Shown here: in pieces, positions 48,546 through 56,688 of the stretch
Position numbering within the stretch: position 1 is the first letter of the stretch
Layout: the number at the start of each line of letters is the position of its first letter
From: an uncultured Pseudomonadota bacterium
Lineage (GTDB): Bacteria > Pseudomonadota > Alphaproteobacteria > Rs-D84
Reading direction: 5' to 3'
Length of the DNA: 59,860 bases
NCBI GenBank assembly: GCA_902787305.1
Contig: CADAFS010000009.1
Span: 1-59,860 of the forward strand
Notes under the pieces: model-generated
The model's database searches: none
Told to the model about the DNA's origin: nothing
The model's input: the letters and a program-made list of their open reading frames with translations, nothing else
Translations under genes and position numbers: made by a program

Positions 48546-51224
48546 ATGTATAAATATATTGTTATGCCTTTTGTTGCATTGGTTGCGTGCAATGCGTATG
48601 GCAGTTTCGATTTTGCAAATTATACCCCGACATTGGGAACGGACAGCGCATATACAATAACCTTTACCCAGGTTGCGAATAACAGCGCACCAAATACCAT
48701 TACTACATATTCAGTTGATACAAATGATTATTCCATTACACCGGTTTATTATACGTATTCGGTCGTTCATGGTGGCGCAACAAATAATCATTTGAATGTA
48801 AATTCAAGCACAAGTCCGGATATAACAGAATCTTTTATATTACAGACGTCAAATTTAGGTGACGCTGGTGCGATAAATAATTCTGGTTTTAATGTCAATT
48901 CTATTACTGGTGATTTTATCAGTAATTCTATGGAATCGGCTTTGACAGCAGGGGCAATTAATAATCAATCTAATGCCACGACTTTTTCTATTACTGGTGA
49001 TTTTATTGATAATCATGCTACTTATGGTGGGGCAATCAGGAATAGCCATAAAGCGAATATTGGTTCTATCACTGGCAATTTTATTGGCAATTATTCTACG
49101 ACATTTGGTGGCGCCATTGTGAATTATGATTCACAAATAGATTCTATTTTAGGGAATTTTATAGGTAATTATGGAACCAGTTCGGTGGTTGGGGGTGGCG
49201 CAATAAATAATAGTGGTGGCGGCACAATAAATCACATTACAGGCGATTTTATTGGTAATTATACAGCAAATCGTGGTGGTGCGATATATAATTACGATGC
49301 AATTGGTGATATTACAGGAAATTTTATAGGCAATGTTGCGACAAATAATGCTGGTGCTATTTGGAACAAGGGCTCAATAGAATCTATCACTGGTAGTTTT
49401 ATAGGTAATTCGGCTACCGGGTATGCGGGCACTATTTATAATGATGGCACAATTGAATATATCACCGGGGATTTTATTGGTAATTCTGCAACAAATGATG
49501 CGGGGGCGATTTATAATGATTGGATAATAGGTAGTATTTCTGGAAATTTCATTGGTAATTACACAATCGAAACAAATGGTGGTGCGATATATACCAGTGA
49601 AAGCATAAAGTTTTTATCAGAAACAGATAATTATGTTATATCGGGTAATTATGCCGGAGACAAAGATATTGCCATAACTGTGGGTGATGATTACGATGTA
49701 TCAAAGGATATATTTATCACGTTTGAGAATAACAATTCTACGCATTATATCGTGAATGATGAAATCAGAAATGATATAACGGTTGATAGTCCATACAGCA
49801 TAACCGTGACTGGTGATGGCACGGGATACACGCAATTCAATAATGATTTGCATAATGTCAATACTATAAATATAAACAACGGAACAATGATTTTTGGACA
49901 AACGCCCGACAATTATACCAGAACGGCAGATATTGGGCATTTTGTTGGTACGAATAACCCAACTATGAATTTGGAAAACGGAATATTTAATATCGCAAAT
50001 GGTTATACGGAAACTATTACATTGACCGGTCTGAATTCTGTTGGGAATAATAACTTTATTGCGTTGGATTTAGATGTTGCGAATAACAGTGCGGATTTTA
50101 TAACCGTGACTGACAACATATCGGGACAGATTAATCTGGTTGTTCAATCTTTGTCCGACTTGGATATAGGCAATGATATAATCTGGTTTGCGGACGTGAA
50201 TACGGATGATGCCGATTTATTTAATCTGTATTCTGTGTCTGGGTTGGATTACGAATTGGGATTATATTTTGATGAAGATAATCATAAATACGGATTGCTG
50301 AGATTGGGAAATGTTCCGGTAAAAACTTTGTCGGCGGCCGTGTTGCAAAAGGTGAATCATGGTGCCGTGGCTGTTACGCATACTGTTAAAAAACTAACGG
50401 GTTCGATGCACAAAAGGGTCGGCGAATTGCAATGGGGGCTAAAAGATACAGAACAAAGACCGGGGTTGAATAACGCTTTTTGGACGCGTAATGTTTATAG
50501 AAATTTTGATATAGGCGACGGTTCTATGGTGTTGTCGGGTATAGAGTTTGGATATGACAGGGTTGTATTATCAAGCAATAATTACAAATTGTATATCGGT
50601 GGTTTGGGGTATGTTTCCGGTGGAAATAGCGAAATGAAGGACAACAAACTTGATATCGGCGGATATGGTTTGGGTGCATATATAATGTTGCTTGGGAAAT
50701 CGGGTTGGTTTGGCGATTTGGTGTTTAGACAACATTTTATTGATATGGATTCGTTGAGTGAAAAAAATAATTACACCGCAAGCACTTTGGATATAGAGGT
50801 TGGTAAAGATTTTGTCTTTGGTGGTGATACCGATAAATTAAATTGGTTTATAAAACCGTCCATAGGTGGGACTTTTATCGCGATACAGGATGCAAAAATT
50901 GATTCATTTGAAATCAAAGGTTCAACATCTGCGATGGGGGCCATGTCTGTTATGACGGGGCCAAGATGGAAACTTGAAAATGGCGGTAAATCCCAGATTT
51001 ATGGTAAGGTGGGATATCTGTTGGATGCCGCCGCCGATGTGGATGTTATGGTAAGTAGTGTTAGTACAAAACAAGATGTCGCGACAAATACCCTGGAAAT
51101 TGGTGGCGGGTTTAATTATTCCGGGATTGGGGATTCAACGAATATCTATTTAGAAGCATTGTATATCACGGGAAGCGAGTATTCAGAAGTATCGGGTAAT
51201 TTTGGATTCAGGTATGCTTTTTAA
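48546..51224 (+). CDS. Autotransporter with Pmp-like GGAI/FxxN repeats
   Basis: 892 aa. Signal peptide to ~residue 20. Residues ~105-360 contain about nine repeats of ~22-25 residues, each with (G/A)GAI(Y/N)N and ITG(D/N)FIGN, the paired GGA[ILV] and FxxN motifs that define chlamydial polymorphic membrane proteins and build a beta-helix passenger. A second Asn/Thr-rich passenger part (~360-590) follows, then a helical linker (AVLQKVNHGAVAVTHTVKKL) and a ~280-residue barrel ending GNFGFRYAF. Type V secretion is expected, with the passenger as adhesin. RBS AGGTAAAAA. Monocistronic. Family membership is by motif; the ligand is unknown. Confidence 0.85.
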   Translation: MYKYIVMPFVALVACNAYGSFDFANYTPTLGTDSAYTITFTQVANNSAPNTITTYSVDTNDYSITPVYYTYSVVHGGATNNHLNVNSSTSPDITESFILQTSNLGDAGAINNSGFNVNSITGDFISNSMESALTAGAINNQSNATTFSITGDFIDNHATYGGAIRNSHKANIGSITGNFIGNYSTTFGGAIVNYDSQIDSILGNFIGNYGTSSVVGGGAINNSGGGTINHITGDFIGNYTANRGGAIYNYDAIGDITGNFIGNVATNNAGAIWNKGSIESITGSFIGNSATGYAGTIYNDGTIEYITGDFIGNSATNDAGAIYNDWIIGSISGNFIGNYTIETNGGAIYTSESIKFLSETDNYVISGNYAGDKDIAITVGDDYDVSKDIFITFENNNSTHYIVNDEIRNDITVDSPYSITVTGDGTGYTQFNNDLHNVNTININNGTMIFGQTPDNYTRTADIGHFVGTNNPTMNLENGIFNIANGYTETITLTGLNSVGNNNFIALDLDVANNSADFITVTDNISGQINLVVQSLSDLDIGNDIIWFADVNTDDADLFNLYSVSGLDYELGLYFDEDNHKYGLLRLGNVPVKTLSAAVLQKVNHGAVAVTHTVKKLTGSMHKRVGELQWGLKDTEQRPGLNNAFWTRNVYRNFDIGDGSMVLSGIEFGYDRVVLSSNNYKLYIGGLGYVSGGNSEMKDNKLDIGGYGLGAYIMLLGKSGWFGDLVFRQHFIDMDSLSEKNNYTASTLDIEVGKDFVFGGDTDKLNWFIKPSIGGTFIAIQDAKIDSFEIKGSTSAMGAMSVMTGPRWKLENGGKSQIYGKVGYLLDAAADVDVMVSSVSTKQDVATNTLEIGGGFNYSGIGDSTNIYLEALYITGSEYSEVSGNFGFRYAF

Positions 51225-51244
51225 AGAATATCACAAAAGATTAC

Positions 51245-51273
51245 TTGACTTTGCGGGTTTTTTGTTATAAATT
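51245..51273 (+). promoter_or_regulatory. Promoter of rpmB (and probably tRNA-Leu)
   Basis: TTGACT, 17 bases, TAAATT; only 12 bp separate rpmB from tRNA-Leu and no second promoter fits there. Confidence 0.65.
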
Positions 51274-51299
51274 ATCCCGGCAATTATAAAGGATTTGAT

Positions 51300-51671
51300 A
51301 TGCCACGTGTATGTAAAGTTACAGGTAAAAAAACAGAAGTCGGTATGAATGTTTCGCATTCTGAACGTCATACAAAGCGCACGTTCTTGCCGAATCTGCA
51401 TGTTTTGAAGTTCCATAGTGATATTTTGGGACGGGATTTTTCGTTGCGTTTGTCGGCCGCGGGTTTGCGGACACTGACCAAGCACGGCGGATTGGATGCC
51501 TATGTCATGGCAAAGCCGATTTCGCGCCTTGCCCCGGAAATGGCGGAAATTAAACGCGCGATTATTAAAAAGAATGGCGCGCCGGTGAAACCCGTGAAAA
51601 AACCGACGCACAAGGCGAATCGCAGTGCGCGTTTGGTGAAAAAGGTCGAATCGAAAAAGACCGCAAAATAA
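51300..51671 (+). CDS. rpmB: 50S ribosomal protein L28 with basic C-terminal extension
   Basis: 123 aa. L28 core MPRVCKVTGKKTEVGMNVSHSERHTKRTFLPNLH through FSLRLSAAGLRTLTKHGGLDAYV (about 1-68), in which the second Cys pair of zinc-binding L28 forms is absent. The C-terminal ~40 residues are Lys-rich and low in complexity, longer than E. coli L28 (78 aa) but in line with alphaproteobacterial forms (~97 aa or more). It precedes tRNA-Leu by 12 bp and may share its transcript. Confidence 0.93.
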   Translation: MPRVCKVTGKKTEVGMNVSHSERHTKRTFLPNLHVLKFHSDILGRDFSLRLSAAGLRTLTKHGGLDAYVMAKPISRLAPEMAEIKRAIIKKNGAPVKPVKKPTHKANRSARLVKKVESKKTAK

Positions 51672-51683
51672 TAAAAGTCGTCT

Positions 51684-51768
51684 GGCCCTGTGGTGGAATT
51701 GGTAGACGCGCTTGACTCAAAATCAAGTTCCGCAAGGAGTGTCGGTTCAAGTCCGACCAGGGCCACCA
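51684..51768 (+). tRNA. tRNA-Leu (CAA)
   Basis: 85 nt class II tRNA with CCA encoded. Acceptor GGCCCTG/CAGGGCC, D-arm GTGGAATTGGTAGAC, anticodon loop CTCAAAA (anticodon CAA), a short variable arm (TTCCGCAAGGA), T-arm GTCGG-TTCAAGT-CCGAC. No independent promoter is visible between rpmB and the gene. Confidence 0.95.
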
Positions 51769-51873
51769 CCAATTTTCGTTAATAAAAATCCGCCGTTTGG
51801 CGGATTTTTGTTTAAGAAAATTGAGTGCCGCGGCGGAGTGTGCAAAGCGCACGAAGACGGGCAATCGTTTCAT
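51769..51873 (+). repeat. tRNA-downstream repeat (ATTTTCGTTAATAAAAA type), copy 2, including terminator
   Basis: Directly after the CCA end. Contains terminator AAAAATCCGCC-gttt-GGCGGATTTTT (51784-51809), TTTAAGAAAATT, and GAGTGCCGCGGCGGAGTGTG...GACGGGCAATCG. It matches 17719-17822, which follows the second copy of the tRNA-Lys 3' end. Confidence 0.75.
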
Positions 51874-51929
51874 ATTGTTTTGTATTGTGATTCTGTGATA
51901 TAATCTGACGGTAAAGAAAAGAGACATCT

Positions 51930-52250
51930 ATGAAAAAATCTGTTAAAAATAAAAATTCAAAAGATATATGGCGCTGGGTTGTATTGGTGCCCGCAATTTG
52001 TGTGACGTGGTTGGTTGTGGTGTTCGGTTGGGCATTTATAGAAGGTTTTCTTTATAGATGGGAATTTTGGCAATCTTTGGGTGAATCCTTTATTATTGTG
52101 GATTTCTTTATTTTGCCAAGTATCGCAATATTTTTTGTGGCAAGGTGGATTGCGCCTAAATATAAAAATATAACTGCTATTTCTGCGGGTGTGTTGAGTG
52201 TTTTATGGGGTGTGTATTTCCTTTATGGATTAAGCCATATGGCGTATTGA
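51930..52250 (+). CDS. Small inner-membrane protein of unknown function
   Basis: 106 aa with three hydrophobic helices (about 15-37, 50-70 and 80-102) after a Lys/Asn-rich cytoplasmic N-terminus (MKKSVKNKNSKD). AAGAGA lies before the ATG. It is convergent with the DedA/YqaA-like gene, the stops being 2 bp apart. No family recognised. Confidence 0.68.
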   Translation: MKKSVKNKNSKDIWRWVVLVPAICVTWLVVVFGWAFIEGFLYRWEFWQSLGESFIIVDFFILPSIAIFFVARWIAPKYKNITAISAGVLSVLWGVYFLYGLSHMAY

Positions 52251-52252
52251 TA

Positions 52253-52825
52253 TTACAACGCGAACATCAACAGAATCCCGATGCCGGCGATGATGATTGC
52301 GCCGATGGTCAATGGCCAAAAGAATTTTTTTACAATTGCGTTCGCGCGTTCTTGGAATCGCCAGAGCAGGTAGCCGACGATTGCGAATCGGCCGGTGCGT
52401 AAAATCGCCGACAGCCCCAGGAACAACACCGCCGGAAAACCCATGAATCCCGCGCATATTGCCATAAGTTTATATGGAACCGGGGTCACGGCCGTCAAAA
52501 ATATGATAAATATGCCATGCTTTATAAATAAACTTTGTGCCAGTTCGAATTTTTCCATGCTTGCGAAATTATTGATAAGCCAAATCCCAACCGAATCGAA
52601 AAGCCACATGCCAATGCAATATGCGATAATTCCGCCGACAATTGACCCAAGTGATGCCGCCAAAACGACCGGGACGGCGCGTTTTTTATTTGCGATTATG
52701 GGTGGGGTCATAAAAACTTCTGGGGGAATAAATAAAAATATCGATTCGCATACCGTTAGGATGAAAACCGCCCATGTGTATGCTTTGCTTTCCGCACGCG
52801 CCAGCAAGTATTCAGAAAATTTCAT
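52253..52825 (-). CDS. YqaA/DedA-like (VTT domain) membrane protein
   Basis: 190 aa with about five hydrophobic segments. VFILTVCESIFLFIPPEVFMTPPI, LGSIVGGIIAYCIGMWLFDSVG, FIIFLTAVTPVPYKLMAICAGFMG and the Arg in RTGRFAIVGYLLW match the YqaA branch of the SNARE-associated/VTT superfamily. Related DedA proteins act in lipid-carrier flipping and proton-dependent transport; the function of YqaA is unclear. Start codon is followed by MKFSEYLLARAESKAY. Convergent with the gene to its left and divergent from rbfA. Confidence 0.85.
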   Translation of the reverse strand: MKFSEYLLARAESKAYTWAVFILTVCESIFLFIPPEVFMTPPIIANKKRAVPVVLAASLGSIVGGIIAYCIGMWLFDSVGIWLINNFASMEKFELAQSLFIKHGIFIIFLTAVTPVPYKLMAICAGFMGFPAVLFLGLSAILRTGRFAIVGYLLWRFQERANAIVKKFFWPLTIGAIIIAGIGILLMFAL

Positions 52826-52911
52826 AATTTTATCCCCAATGTAAAAATTTTTTCTTGATTATGGTTGAATATCTTATACCGTAGAATACAATGATAGCAA
52901 CGGATACGTCA

Positions 52912-53271
52912 ATGCCAAAAAAACATACTGATTCAAATAGAAACGAACGCGTCGCCGCCAAGGTGCATACCATTGTGGCGGAAATTTTGCGCAAAGATTA
53001 CGCGGATGACCCGATAATTTCCAAGGTGTCACTTGTTGGTGCGGATGCGCACGGGGGATTGCAATTTGTGCGATTGTTCTTTCATTGCCCGATTGATGAT
53101 ATTGATGTTGCAAAGCGTGCATTGGATATAGAAACGCGAACGATTCGCTTTAAAATGGGACAACAGATTGACCAAAAATACGTGCCACAGATACGGTTCA
53201 CATATGATGATACGTTAGAGAGGGCAGAGAGGATAGAAGAGTTGTTGGGAAGTGTCAGTGTTAGTGGTTAG
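52912..53271 (+). CDS. rbfA: 30S ribosome-binding factor RbfA
   Basis: About 119 aa from ATG 52912; the frame also has an ATG at 52891, but that codon overlaps a likely -10 box (TTGAAT-16-TACAAT, 52865-52892). RbfA binds immature 30S subunits during 16S rRNA maturation. The KH-like fold is seen in RNERVAAKVHTIVAEILRKDY, SKVSLVGADAHGGLQFVRLFF and IRFKMGQQIDQKYVPQIRFTYDDTLERAERIEELL. The last residues (GSVSVSG) and the stop are encoded by an AGTG repeat tract, so the C-terminus was rewritten by the adjacent element. Confidence 0.9.
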   Translation: MPKKHTDSNRNERVAAKVHTIVAEILRKDYADDPIISKVSLVGADAHGGLQFVRLFFHCPIDDIDVAKRALDIETRTIRFKMGQQIDQKYVPQIRFTYDDTLERAERIEELLGSVSVSG

Positions 53272-53675
53272 TGTTAGTGTAAGTGGTTAGTGGGGTTTGT
53301 TATGAAATCGGTAAAGGAGTTAAAAGTTTATAAAATGGCATTTCAAATTAGTCTTGACATTTATAAATTGACCGAACGTTTTCCGCGGGTTGAGCAATTT
53401 GGTCTGGTGTCACAGATGCGCCGTGCCGCTGTTTCGGTTTGTTCAAATTTGGTAGAAGGGGCTTCGCGTGGGACAACAAAAGATTATTTACATTTTGTGC
53501 ATGTCGCAAAAGGAAGTGCATCGGAATTAGGGTGTCAGATAGATTTGTCAGCGGCGTTGGGATTCATCAAGGAACCATTTGCAAAAAAATTAAAGAGTGA
53601 TATAAATGAAATACTAAGGATGTTATCGGGTTTGGTAAATACACTAACACTAACCACTAGCACTAGCCACTAAAA
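53251..53675 (+). mobile_element. Four-helix-bundle gene cassette bounded by AGTG inverted repeats
   Basis: Left arm within 53251-53296 and right arm 53641-53673 are inverted: AGTG(T/C)TAGTGGTTAGTGTT plus AGTGT match at 23 of 24 positions. The only gene inside encodes a four-helix-bundle protein whose last ~10 codons lie in the right arm, and the left arm supplies the last rbfA codons. The insertion is between rbfA and lepA. The same tract flanks a noncoding 190-bp element at 12254-12444 and occurs singly at several gene ends. Confidence 0.65.
53302..53673 (+). CDS. Four-helix bundle protein (23S rRNA intervening-sequence protein family)
   Basis: 123 aa from ATG 53302. [56 protein letters not shown] is the standard first half of the S23-IVP/TIGR02436 family, and the later helices follow. 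Homologues were first noted in intervening sequences of Leptospira 23S rRNA and as Avd accessory proteins of diversity-generating retroelements, where they form pentameric bundles; here neither rRNA nor reverse transcriptase is nearby. The C-terminal [11 protein letters not shown] is encoded by the right inverted repeat. Likely a nucleic-acid-binding protein of a small mobile unit. Confidence 0.88.
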   Translation: MKSVKELKVYKMAFQISLDIYKLTERFPRVEQFGLVSQMRRAAVSVCSNLVEGASRGTTKDYLHFVHVAKGSASELGCQIDLSAALGFIKEPFAKKLKSDINEILRMLSGLVNTLTLTTSTSH

Positions 53676-53678
53676 GTC

Positions 53679-55466
53679 ATGAAACAAGAAAATATACGAA
53701 ATTTTTCAATTGTTGCGCATATCGATCATGGAAAATCGACACTGTCGGACCGGCTTATTGAAATGACGGGCGGATTGGAATCGCGCGAAATGAAGGCCCA
53801 GGTTTTGGATTCTATGGACATTGAACGCGAACGCGGAATTACGATAAAGGCGCAGACGGTGCGGTTGAACTATCGCGCAAAAGATGGTCAGGTTTATCAG
53901 TTGAACTTGATGGATACGCCGGGGCATGTGGATTTTTCATATGAAGTGTCGCGGTCGCTTGCGGCGTGCGAAGGGGCGTTGATTTTGGTTGATGCGACCC
54001 AAGGGGTCCAGGCGCAGACACTCGCGAATGCGTATTTGGCACTTGATAACGATTTGGAAATGTTGCCGGTATTGAATAAAATTGATTTGCCGTCAAGTGA
54101 TGTTGACGCGGTCCGTGCCCAGATTTCCGATGTTATCGGACTTGACGCGGCGGATGCAATTGCGGTGTCGGGAAAAACCGGTGCGGGGGTCGCGGAATTG
54201 TTGGAAGAAATCGTGCATAAATTGCCGGCGCCAAGCGGTGACGAAAATGCGCCAACGCGTGCGCTGTTGGTTGATTCGTGGTATGATTCTTATTTGGGTG
54301 TTGTTGTGTTGGTGCGCGTTGTTGATGGCACACTGTGGCGCGGACAAAAGATAAAGTTTATTGCAACCGGTGCGGAATATACGGTTGAAAAAATTGGATA
54401 CTTTACGCCCAAAATGGTAAATGTCGATTCGCTTTCCACCGGGGAAATTGGGTTTATTATCACGGGCATGAAAACGATTCATGATTGCAAGGTTGGCGAT
54501 ACGATTGCGGATGCGCGTGCGGATGTTGATGTGTTGCCGGGGTTCAAACCATCTGTGCCGGTGGTGTTTTCTTCGTTCTTTCCGGTGGAATCGGACGATT
54601 ACCCGACACTGCGCGAAAGTGCGGAAAAATTGGCGTTAAATGATGCGTCGTTCGTATTTACAACCGAAAAATCTTCGGCATTGGGTTTTGGGCTTCGTTG
54701 TGGATTTTTGGGGTTGTTGCATATGGAAATCATTAGTGAAAGATTAAATCGCGAATTTAACCTTTCGCTGATAAATACGGTGCCAAGTGTGCTGTATAAA
54801 ATTCATATGCGTAATGGTGAAGTTATCGATTTGGAAAATCCCGCCGATATGCCGGACATTACCAAGGTTGAATACATCGAAGAACCGTGGGTGCGCGCGA
54901 CGATTATGATGCCTGATAAATATATGGGTGGAATAATGCAACTTTGTTCCGAACGGCGCGGGGTCCAAGAAAATATATCCTATGTTGGCAACCGTGCGGT
55001 ATTGGTGTACCAATTGCCGTTGGCAGAGATTGTATTTGATTTCTATGACCGTGTTAAATCGATTTCTTCGGGTTATGCATCGTTTGATTATGTGGTAAAT
55101 GGGTATCAACAATCAGATTTGGTAAAGGTTTCAATTCTTGTAAACGAAGAAAATGTTGAACCGCTATCATTCATGTGTCATCGTTCATCTGCGGAAAAAC
55201 GGGGGCGGACGATCGTTGAAAAATTAAAGGACCTTATACCGCGGCACCAATTCAAAATACCGCTCCAGGCGGCAATCGGTGGAAAAATTATTGCGCGTGA
55301 AACGATTGCAGCGTACCGTAAAGATGTGACCGCAAAATGCTATGGCGGGGATATCACGCGTAAAAGAAAACTTTTGGAGAAGCAGAAAGAGGGTAAAAAG
55401 CGTATGCGGACGTTCGGTAATGTTGAAATACCACAATCCGCATTCATAAATGCACTTAAAGTATAA
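53679..55466 (+). CDS. lepA: Elongation factor 4 (LepA)
   Basis: 595 aa translational GTPase implicated in back-translocation and 30S biogenesis. G1 AHIDHGKST (13-21), G2 [11 protein letters not shown]3 DTPGHVDF, G4 [10 protein letters not shown]5 SGKTGAGV; domains II, III and V follow, and the LepA-specific C-terminal domain ends [23 protein letters not shown]. Length and motifs are canonical. It begins 6 bp after the right arm of the four-helix cassette, so its original upstream region has been replaced, and no strong ribosome-binding site remains. Confidence 0.97.
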   Translation: MKQENIRNFSIVAHIDHGKSTLSDRLIEMTGGLESREMKAQVLDSMDIERERGITIKAQTVRLNYRAKDGQVYQLNLMDTPGHVDFSYEVSRSLAACEGALILVDATQGVQAQTLANAYLALDNDLEMLPVLNKIDLPSSDVDAVRAQISDVIGLDAADAIAVSGKTGAGVAELLEEIVHKLPAPSGDENAPTRALLVDSWYDSYLGVVVLVRVVDGTLWRGQKIKFIATGAEYTVEKIGYFTPKMVNVDSLSTGEIGFIITGMKTIHDCKVGDTIADARADVDVLPGFKPSVPVVFSSFFPVESDDYPTLRESAEKLALNDASFVFTTEKSSALGFGLRCGFLGLLHMEIISERLNREFNLSLINTVPSVLYKIHMRNGEVIDLENPADMPDITKVEYIEEPWVRATIMMPDKYMGGIMQLCSERRGVQENISYVGNRAVLVYQLPLAEIVFDFYDRVKSISSGYASFDYVVNGYQQSDLVKVSILVNEENVEPLSFMCHRSSAEKRGRTIVEKLKDLIPRHQFKIPLQAAIGGKIIARETIAAYRKDVTAKCYGGDITRKRKLLEKQKEGKKRMRTFGNVEIPQSAFINALKV

Positions 55467-55479
55467 AAAGGAAAATAAA

Positions 55480-55728
55480 ATGGATATTAGATATTTTTTA
55501 GATAAAAAAGTTGGTTGGCCGCTTTTGTGTGCGTGTGTTCGTTTGAGTCATGCGCGTAGGGATACGGCAGATTGGCTGAAAAAGGTGCGTAAAGCCAACG
55601 AAGGTGTGCGGGCGGCACGTCATGTCACCAGGGTGAAACCTCGTAGCGATGATGCGTGGGACAAATTGAATCAGGCAAAGGATTATCGTAGAAAGTGTTT
55701 CCGTGAAATGTTTGGGTTACAAAAATAA
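55480..55728 (+). CDS. Small helical protein of unknown function (trio member 1)
   Basis: 82 aa from ATG 55480 (AAAGGAAAATAAA upstream), 13 bp after lepA. Basic and helical: GWPLLCACVRLSHARRDTADWLKKVRKAN and DDAWDKLNQAKDYRRKCFREMFG. The pattern of a helix with HARRDTADWL and a second helix ending in a Phe-rich segment is echoed in the two following genes, suggesting distant paralogues. Same strand and close spacing place it in an operon running from lepA to the integrase-like gene. Confidence 0.65.
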   Translation: MDIRYFLDKKVGWPLLCACVRLSHARRDTADWLKKVRKANEGVRAARHVTRVKPRSDDAWDKLNQAKDYRRKCFREMFGLQK

Positions 55729-55738
55729 AGGTGAAAAG

Positions 55739-56125
55739 ATGTTTGATGATTTAAGACAACTTTTTTTGGTGACACGCGATATTAAACGTAAACGCCAAAG
55801 GGTTGGGTATTTGCAAAATAAAAATCTTGATGCCAAGGAAATGATAACCGCGGTGCCGGTGAATCGTTGCCCGGATTCCGAAATGGGAACAGTGTCAAGA
55901 ATGCATTGTGTGTTTTTATATTTGCAAAAAGGTGTGCCTGATGATAATTGTGAAAGATATTCCAGACGTGAATATTGTGATAATTCAAAATGTCCGGGCT
56001 ATGGCGCAAATAAGCGATATATAAGGACCACAAGAAAATTGCAATGCGCAGAGCGTGAATATAGGGAACTATTGGCAGCGCGTCGGCTTATGGTTCGTAA
56101 ATTATTTAGCCATTATGGTAGATAA
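55739..56125 (+). CDS. Cys-rich helical protein of unknown function (trio member 2)
   Basis: 128 aa from ATG 55739, GGTGAAAAG upstream. A first helix (LRQLFLVTRDIKRKRQRVGYLQ), a central Cys-containing loop (NRCPDSEMG, MHCVFL, DDNCERYSRREYCDNSKCPGYG: six Cys in ~42 residues) and a second helix (LQCAEREYRELLAARRLMVRKLF). The loop could bind zinc. The arrangement helix-Cys loop-helix recurs in the next gene. Confidence 0.65.
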   Translation: MFDDLRQLFLVTRDIKRKRQRVGYLQNKNLDAKEMITAVPVNRCPDSEMGTVSRMHCVFLYLQKGVPDDNCERYSRREYCDNSKCPGYGANKRYIRTTRKLQCAEREYRELLAARRLMVRKLFSHYGR

Positions 56126-56142
56126 AACAAGAGAAATAAAAA

Positions 56143-56670
56143 ATGTTAGGTAAAAATTTCAAAGAAAGAGTAGATGCACTATCGAATGCACAGGACTATG
56201 TTCGCCTGTGGCGTGGGGAACGTGATAGAATGGGGTTTCGGTGCACGCGTGTCGATACTACAATTGATGAGTTCAATGGTGGGGCGCATAGTACATCGTC
56301 GCGCTGCGGGGATTATAAATCATGTGAAAAGTGTGAACAAAAATGCGAACATCAGCCATGGAATAGTGACGCTGTCGATTTGAATTTGAAATTGCGCAAT
56401 GCGCGACATGACCGTAATTGGGCAATTATAAATTTGTTCTTTGTGACGCGTAAAGGGGCGCAGTTGGCAAAATATGTATGGTTGAAAGCGAGTGTTGCAA
56501 AATTATTTAAGGCGTATGATGCCGCCCTTGATAAATTGTCAGGAATGAAAAGCAATGATCCGCAATATGACAAAGCGGTTGAAGATAAAAGGCAAAAAGA
56601 AATAGCATATTGTGATGTCGCCCAGCAAATGAATGTGGCGCGTGCAAAACTTTGGGTTTCTACAAAATAA
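56143..56670 (+). CDS. Cys-rich helical protein of unknown function (trio member 3)
   Basis: 175 aa. First helix with DYVRLWRGERDRMGFRCTR, a Cys cluster SRCGDYKSCEKCEQKCEHQP (about 54-73), then LKLRNARHDRNWAIINLFFVT and two long helices (LAKYVWLKASVAKLFKAYDAALDKL; KQKEIAYCDVAQQMNVARAKLW). Resembles trio member 2 in having a zinc-ribbon-like cluster between helices. It ends 18 bp before the integrase-like gene. Function unknown. Confidence 0.65.
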   Translation: MLGKNFKERVDALSNAQDYVRLWRGERDRMGFRCTRVDTTIDEFNGGAHSTSSRCGDYKSCEKCEQKCEHQPWNSDAVDLNLKLRNARHDRNWAIINLFFVTRKGAQLAKYVWLKASVAKLFKAYDAALDKLSGMKSNDPQYDKAVEDKRQKEIAYCDVAQQMNVARAKLWVSTK

Positions 56671-56688
56671 AATAAAAGAGGAGCGGAG

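Noticed and set aside
53251..53296. CRISPR or simple tandem array from the AGTG tract
   Set aside because: Units are 7-9 bp with no spacers and the tract occurs inverted at the ends of elements; it does not have CRISPR architecture.
53302..53673. Diversity-generating retroelement accessory gene (avd)
   Set aside because: No reverse transcriptase, template repeat or variable repeat is nearby; family similarity alone is not enough.
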